DNA of 64,000 bases, from NCBI GenBank assembly GCA_016214855.1, contig JACRMT010000004.1:843575-907574 (forward strand), read 5' to 3'. Shown one piece after another: positions 60,769 to 64,000 of the stretch. The stretch comes from Nitrospirota bacterium. GTDB lineage: Bacteria; Nitrospirota; Thermodesulfovibrionia; Thermodesulfovibrionales; UBA6898. Position numbers and translations under genes: made by a program. The number at the start of each line of letters is the position of its first letter. Positions within the stretch are counted from its first letter, which is position 1. The notes under the pieces are model-generated. The model did no database searches. It saw only the letters and a program-made list of their open reading frames with translations, and was not told the origin of the DNA.

Positions 60769-62274
60769 TCAGAAATCCAGCGGGCTCTTCGTCTCTTTGA
60801 TGGTCCTGCTCGGCACACAATGCGTATAGATCATCGTTGTCCTTACGTCGCTGTGTCCAAGCAGAGTCTGAATCGTGCGGATGTCGTAATTAGCCTGCAA
60901 AAGGTGTGTAGCGAACGAGTGGCGGAAGGTGTGGCAGGTAACGCGTTTGGTGAGCCTGGCCCTACGGACCGCCTCGTAAAGCGCCTCCTGAACATGGGAC
61001 TCATGCAGGTGATAACGCCGCAGTTCCTGCTTTGCCGGGATCGGGGTCAGCGACTTCTGCGGAAAAAACCATTGCCAGGTGAAATCCTTACCAGCTGAGG
61101 GGTATTTCTTTTCGAGCCTGTCCTCTAAAAAAACGCCTGCATAACCCTTTGCAAGATCCTCATCGTGAAGTTTCTTTATGGCCTCAAACTGGGCCGTCAG
61201 CTCCGGCATGATCGACTGCGGAATAGGCACAGTCCGGTCTTTACCGCCCTTTCCATGGGCCGTGAGGATTCCAGCGTCAAAATTGAAATCCTGCGCCCGC
61301 ACTTTCACACACTCAAAGAGACGAAGCCCGCAGCCATAAAGCAGTTTGACCACAAGGCTGTAAGGATGTTCGAGATACTTCAAAATAGCCTCAATTTCCT
61401 GACGAGAAAGAACGACAGGGATAAAGCTCGATCTCTTTGCGCGGGGGATGTCCTCGTGCTCGCCGAAATCTTTTTTGAGAATATGTCGGTACAGAAACAG
61501 CAGCGCGTTAAATGCCTGATTCTGGGTTGAGGAAGCCACACGGCAAACCACGGCGAGATTGGTAAGATAATCCTTGACGTCAGACGAAGAAAGCTCATCA
61601 GGCGCTTTGCTCTTCAGAAAGCGCTGAAACCTTCGCACCCAATCTGCATATGTCTTGAGCGTCTTTCTGGAATAATGTCTTGTCTTAATCTCATCCGCAA
61701 GGTTGTCAATGAGTTTGTCCCATTCAGGCGAATCGGATTTTTCGAGACATCGCCATTCATTAAACCGGCTTCCGCCCGATGAAAGCGGAACAAAAGTCAG
61801 TGACGAAGCTTGTAATGGTTTATCCGCATCCTTCGGCAAGCGATGGGAAGATTCATCCGTAATAGTAACGCCCCCAAGCTTTCCTCCCTTCGGTCGCCAC
61901 GGGCGATTCGCCGAGCAGAGCGGACCCTCTGGGGCGGGCGCCTCGCCCCCTCTTAGGGTAAGAGGGGGTAAAGGGGGAGTTATGATGTATGGGGTTGTTG
62001 TTGCAGCCTTTGTCTCTGCCTTCTGCGACTCGAAGAAGAGAGAGAGTGCATGCGCCGCCTGTTTTTGCTGCTCGGGTGTCTGATTCTTCTTTTGCAATTT
62101 CTCAATAAACAACCGCACCTGATCCGATCTGGAATCGGGTGGCTGATACTTGCTGCAAAAATCGAGAAAATACCGGAGCCACTTCCGATAATCTGACTGA
62201 AAGGGTTCTGGTATCCTCCGTTGTTTTAGAACATCGTTAAATTTGGCTAAGTCATCTTCTGGAATAGGCAGCAT
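60769..62274 (-). CDS. intI: integron integrase (IntI-type tyrosine recombinase) with extra N-terminal domain
   Basis: 501 residues, about 165 longer than IntI1. Catalytic residues: R318 (GCGLRLFE), H448/R451 (CHTFRHSFATH), H474 and nucleophile Y483 (MIYTH). The IntI-specific insert is present: LHDEDLAKGYAGVFLEDRLE then KKYPSAGKDFTWQWFFPQ (about 370-405), followed by HLHESHVQEAL. The N-terminus has a first SAM-like domain (10-85), a repeat-derived Pro/Gly-rich linker (about 98-165) and a second SAM-like domain (185-270). It lies minus strand at the left edge of the cassette region, as expected. Confidence 0.92.
   Translation of the reverse strand: MLPIPEDDLAKFNDVLKQRRIPEPFQSDYRKWLRYFLDFCSKYQPPDSRSDQVRLFIEKLQKKNQTPEQQKQAAHALSLFFESQKAETKAATTTPYIITPPLPPLTLRGGEAPAPEGPLCSANRPWRPKGGKLGGVTITDESSHRLPKDADKPLQASSLTFVPLSSGGSRFNEWRCLEKSDSPEWDKLIDNLADEIKTRHYSRKTLKTYADWVRRFQRFLKSKAPDELSSSDVKDYLTNLAVVCRVASSTQNQAFNALLFLYRHILKKDFGEHEDIPRAKRSSFIPVVLSRQEIEAILKYLEHPYSLVVKLLYGCGLRLFECVKVRAQDFNFDAGILTAHGKGGKDRTVPIPQSIMPELTAQFEAIKKLHDEDLAKGYAGVFLEDRLEKKYPSAGKDFTWQWFFPQKSLTPIPAKQELRRYHLHESHVQEALYEAVRRARLTKRVTCHTFRHSFATHLLQANYDIRTIQTLLGHSDVRTTMIYTHCVPSRTIKETKSPLDF
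61946..61968. repeat. palindromic repeat inside the integrase gene
   Basis: CCCCCTCTTA-GGG-TAAGAGGGGG, perfect 10-bp arms. It is read in frame as part of a low-complexity linker (PPLPPLTLRGGEAPAPEG) of the integrase, and resembles a dispersed repeat seen at 16431-16451. Confidence 0.6.
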
Positions 62275-62364
62275 AGTGTTCTTATTTTATTTGATTCCGG
62301 CAGATAGTCAATATCTTTTTTTCGCTGCTTTTTTCTCTTGACCTCACGATAACATCTTGATAGA

Positions 62365-62371
62365 GTTAAGT
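62365..62371 (+). other. attI core-site candidate next to the integrase
   Basis: GTTAAGT fits GTTRRRY, 91 nt from the intI start, in the non-coding leader. A second candidate (62955) fits better as the actual first junction. No further attI features are visible by eye. Confidence 0.3.
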
Positions 62372-62426
62372 AATTTTGAGAGGGCAATATCGACCGATAT
62401 TATGATTTCGGGAGAGGGGAGAAAGC

Positions 62427-62483
62427 ATGATTTTCGAATTGCTTGAAAAAGCCGATAGTGTTGCTTCAGCAGTCAATACGTGA
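62427..62483 (+). CDS. 18-codon leader peptide coupled to the next gene
   Basis: A strong GGAGAGGGGAG ribosome site precedes ATG 62427. The 18-residue product (MIFELLEKADSVASAVNT) stops at 62483, overlapping the GTG of the following gene by 4 nt (GTGA). Translation of the small frame may therefore drive that gene. Confidence 0.4.
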   Translation: MIFELLEKADSVASAVNT

Positions 62484-62827
62484 AAACGCGGCTAATCCTT
62501 AAACCGGGGCAACACGGAACCAAAAGGCTCGTGGAAAAATACGGTGATTCGCTGTTGTGCGTGCGTTTCAAGTATGATGCGGAGAAGCAACAGCGCCTAA
62601 AGACAGTCGAATTGATTGTTGAAAGGACTGCGTGGGCACCACCACCTCGGCGATATTCAGAGGACTCAGTAGTCTTCCTGCGTATCGAGGCGACGGACAT
62701 GCCGATGCGGCAGCAGGCCAAAAAAGCTGGCGGCAGATGGGACCCGGAGAAACGGCTGTGGTTTGTACATTACGGAAATATTGTCGGCACACCGCTGGAA
62801 AAGCATATACAGGTAGATGCTTCTTGA
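62480..62827 (+). CDS. conserved hypothetical protein between the integrase and the first cassette
   Basis: 115 residues from GTG 62480. It is basic and beta-rich: MKTRLILKPGQHGTKRLVEK, YGDSLLCVRFKYDAEKQQRL, then AKKAGGRWDPEKRLWFVHYG resembling a small GGRWDP-type domain. Function unknown. It has no recognisable attC of its own, so it may be a resident gene of the platform rather than a cassette. Confidence 0.65.
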   Translation: MKTRLILKPGQHGTKRLVEKYGDSLLCVRFKYDAEKQQRLKTVELIVERTAWAPPPRRYSEDSVVFLRIEATDMPMRQQAKKAGGRWDPEKRLWFVHYGNIVGTPLEKHIQVDAS

Positions 62828-62847
62828 AGGCCCTATCTGATGAAAAA

Positions 62848-62910
62848 GCATCTATATGTATATACAAGCTTCCTATCTACAGATAGATGGAACCATATAC
62901 CTGTAGATGC
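62848..62910. repeat. A/T-rich cruciform between cassette-region genes
   Basis: GCATCTA (62848-62854) pairs with TAGATGC (62904-62910), extended imperfectly inward (about 14 of 16), with an inner hairpin CTATC-TACA-GATAG. It may be a terminator or a degenerate recombination site. Confidence 0.4.
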
Positions 62911-62954
62911 ATCCATATATATGTATATGCATAACTGTAACTGCTCAATAACTG

Positions 62955-62961
62955 GTTGGGT
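62955..62961 (+). other. left boundary core site of the gene cassette
   Basis: GTTGGGT fits GTTRRRY. It is the exact reverse complement of the R'' box ACCCAAC (63788-63794) of the attC at the other end, as expected when a circular cassette with its own R' TTGGGT has been inserted here. Confidence 0.65.
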
Positions 62962-63844
62962 TTCTTAGAGAATGAACCATGAGTCTCAGTAGGAAGCGTG
63001 CATCGCTGCTTTTAACAGTATTGATCGCCTGCATCGGCCTTAGCGGATGCATGGCCGGTTCTGCTGTGCTGGCTATGACAAAATCGACGGATCAATTCCT
63101 TACTAACACCACTGACCCAAGGGTGATGTATGAACCGGGTGCGGCCGATCTAGCGCAGCATGTTGCCAAAGCGTTACCAGCCGCACTCCAAACTGTTCAA
63201 CAAGCACAATACCGAAACTTTGTTGCACCGGTGAAGATATATGTTTGCGCGAGCATTGAGAGCTTTAAAGCGTATGGTGCCCCTAGCGGCCGGGAAGGAG
63301 GTTTCGTACTCAATAAGCGCCTTTTCATTTCGCCAAAACCCGAGAATACCGCCGAACGGATAACCAGGGTCCTGACGCATGAATTGTCGCATCTGCAAAT
63401 TGAACAACAAACTGGATTGCTTAAATCGGCACGTATCCCATCCTGGTTCAAAGAGGGATTGGCGGTCTATGTAGCAAAAGGCGGTGGAGCCGAAACCGTA
63501 ACCGAAGATCAAGCACGGAACGCGATTCAACAAAATAAATATTTCCAGCCGGAAACTGAAGGTAGCCTACTATTTCCGAAGCGAGCCCGCGACTATGGAT
63601 TGGAGCCTCATATCTTCTATCGAGAGGCAAGCATGTTTGTTGCCTATCTGAACCACCTGGACGATGCGAAATTCAAGAGTTTCCTGCTGGCAATTCAAGA
63701 TGGACTACCATTTTCGACTGCATTCGAAGATGCTTATGGTGTCGACATCGGAGATGTCTGGTCAGACTTCCTTGCCGAAATGAAGAAACCCAACACGGCG
63801 TTCGAGAGGGACGCGCCAAAAACGGCGCGCCCCTCAACTTTACG
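62956..63844 (+). mobile_element. integron gene cassette (metalloprotease lipoprotein)
   Basis: A single gene bounded by GTTGGGT on the left and a complete attC on the right, about 0.89 kb. The cassette gene runs into its attC. Orientation is away from the integrase, as usual. Confidence 0.75.
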
Positions 63845-63848
63845 TTAG
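62979..63848 (+). CDS. cassette-encoded zinc metalloprotease-like lipoprotein (peptidase MA-type)
   Basis: 289 residues. A lipoprotein signal (LSGC near 21-24) is followed by a gluzincin domain with HELSH (near 136-140) and the third-ligand segment WFKEGLAVYVA (near 158). The last residues (NTAFERDAPKTARPSTLR) are encoded by the attC hairpin, a known signature of cassette genes. It probably acts at the inner face of the outer membrane; substrate unknown. Confidence 0.85.
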   Translation: MSLSRKRASLLLTVLIACIGLSGCMAGSAVLAMTKSTDQFLTNTTDPRVMYEPGAADLAQHVAKALPAALQTVQQAQYRNFVAPVKIYVCASIESFKAYGAPSGREGGFVLNKRLFISPKPENTAERITRVLTHELSHLQIEQQTGLLKSARIPSWFKEGLAVYVAKGGGAETVTEDQARNAIQQNKYFQPETEGSLLFPKRARDYGLEPHIFYREASMFVAYLNHLDDAKFKSFLLAIQDGLPFSTAFEDAYGVDIGDVWSDFLAEMKKPNTAFERDAPKTARPSTLR

Positions 63849-63850
63849 TC
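63788..63850 (+). repeat. integron attC recombination site
   Basis: R'' ACCCAAC (63788-63794) and R' GTTAGTC (63844-63850; one mismatch to GTTRRRY) flank a strong stem GAGGGACGCGCC / GGCGCGCCCCTC (63806-63817 with 63824-63835, 11 of 12 pairs) and the familiar GTTCGAG...CTCAACTTTACG elements. Length 63 bp. Confidence 0.8.
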
Positions 63851-63893
63851 CAGAAAAAGAGAGAGGTCTTGTCAATAGGTGTGTAAAAAGCCA

Positions 63894-64000
63894 TCAGGCG
63901 GCCATCCTTTCAAGCACCTTCGATTCGCATTTCATAATCCCGTCGACAAACTGTTTTTCTTCGTAAACATTCTGCAATAACCCATAACCCTTCAATGCTC
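63894..64000 (-). CDS. 3' end of an unidentified gene, partial at window edge
   Basis: On the minus strand an open frame enters from the right edge and ends at 63894 with TGA; visible residues include LLQNVYEEKQFVDGIMKCES and VLERMAA. A transposase or cassette gene is possible; too short to assign. Confidence 0.35.
   Translation of the reverse strand, partial: ALKGYGLLQNVYEEKQFVDGIMKCESKVLERMAA

Noticed and set aside
1..64000. CRISPR arrays, rRNA and tRNA genes
   Set aside because: No regularly spaced direct repeats with spacers, and no recognisable rRNA or tRNA segments were found by reading.

Overview
The window reads as chromosomal DNA of a Gram-negative, probably anaerobic or microaerophilic, sulfur-handling bacterium. 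Gene content and protein style (NtrC-type regulators with sigma-54 promoters, DsrE-like and NifX-like proteins, a 2-oxoacid:ferredoxin oxidoreductase, short-form N-acetylglutamate synthase, a Lon protease fused to a receiver domain, many sensor kinases) suggest Nitrospirota (Thermodesulfovibrionia-like) or a related delta-proteobacterial lineage. This is inferred from gene style only; no rRNA or tRNA gene was seen.

Layout: (1) 0.1-3.2 kb holds a TauE/SafE transporter, a membrane protein, a tandem universal stress protein (Usp) and a 58-residue microprotein. (2) 3.3-8.2 kb is a MacA/MacB-like efflux operon on the minus strand. (3) 8.3-10.3 kb is a Lon-type protease with a receiver domain inserted between its helical and AAA+ parts. 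(4) 10.4-19.6 kb and 20.6-28.3 kb are two paralogous modules. Each has a membrane histidine kinase plus an NtrC-type regulator, then a block of accessory genes, then a sigma-54 promoter driving a Usp-like protein, a TauE/SafE transporter and ATP-type Usps. The accessory block of the first holds a RelE-like toxin/antitoxin pair, a HEPN-like/PD-(D/E)XK gene pair and an attC-like hairpin. That of the second holds hicAB, a DUF202 protein and an exported protein. (5) 28.3-34.4 kb is housekeeping on the minus strand: a PAS kinase, prepilin peptidase, recG, nusA and rimP. (6) 34.6-41.7 kb holds a diguanylate cyclase, beta and gamma subunits of a 2-oxoacid oxidoreductase, N-acetylglutamate synthase, a methyltransferase, a PIN/RHH toxin-antitoxin pair, a CoA-transferase/GNAT fusion and an ArsC-like reductase. 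(7) 41.9-48.1 kb holds two large convergent hybrid kinases, one with a haem-motif Tll0287-like sensor, and cheD. (8) 48.3-53.9 kb is glyQ-glyS, rplM-rpsI, argC and a phosphodiesterase. (9) 53.9-60.7 kb has a two-component pair, envelope proteins, a GspC-like protein, a DUF134/NifX/DsrE operon behind a perfect 26-bp palindrome, and an ABC-2 exporter. (10) 60.8-63.9 kb is an integron: an IntI-type integrase on the minus strand, then rightward genes ending in a well-formed attC site.

The unifying theme is three copies of a TauE/SafE + Usp module. Two are wired to their own kinase/NtrC pair by candidate sigma-54 promoters. All three modules encode a short shared motif around FAEA, in stand-alone microproteins, inside the Usp-like proteins, or both. 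Dispersed palindromic repeats have entered intergenic DNA and also coding sequence (the N-terminus at 17.5 kb and the integrase linker at 61.8-62.0 kb).
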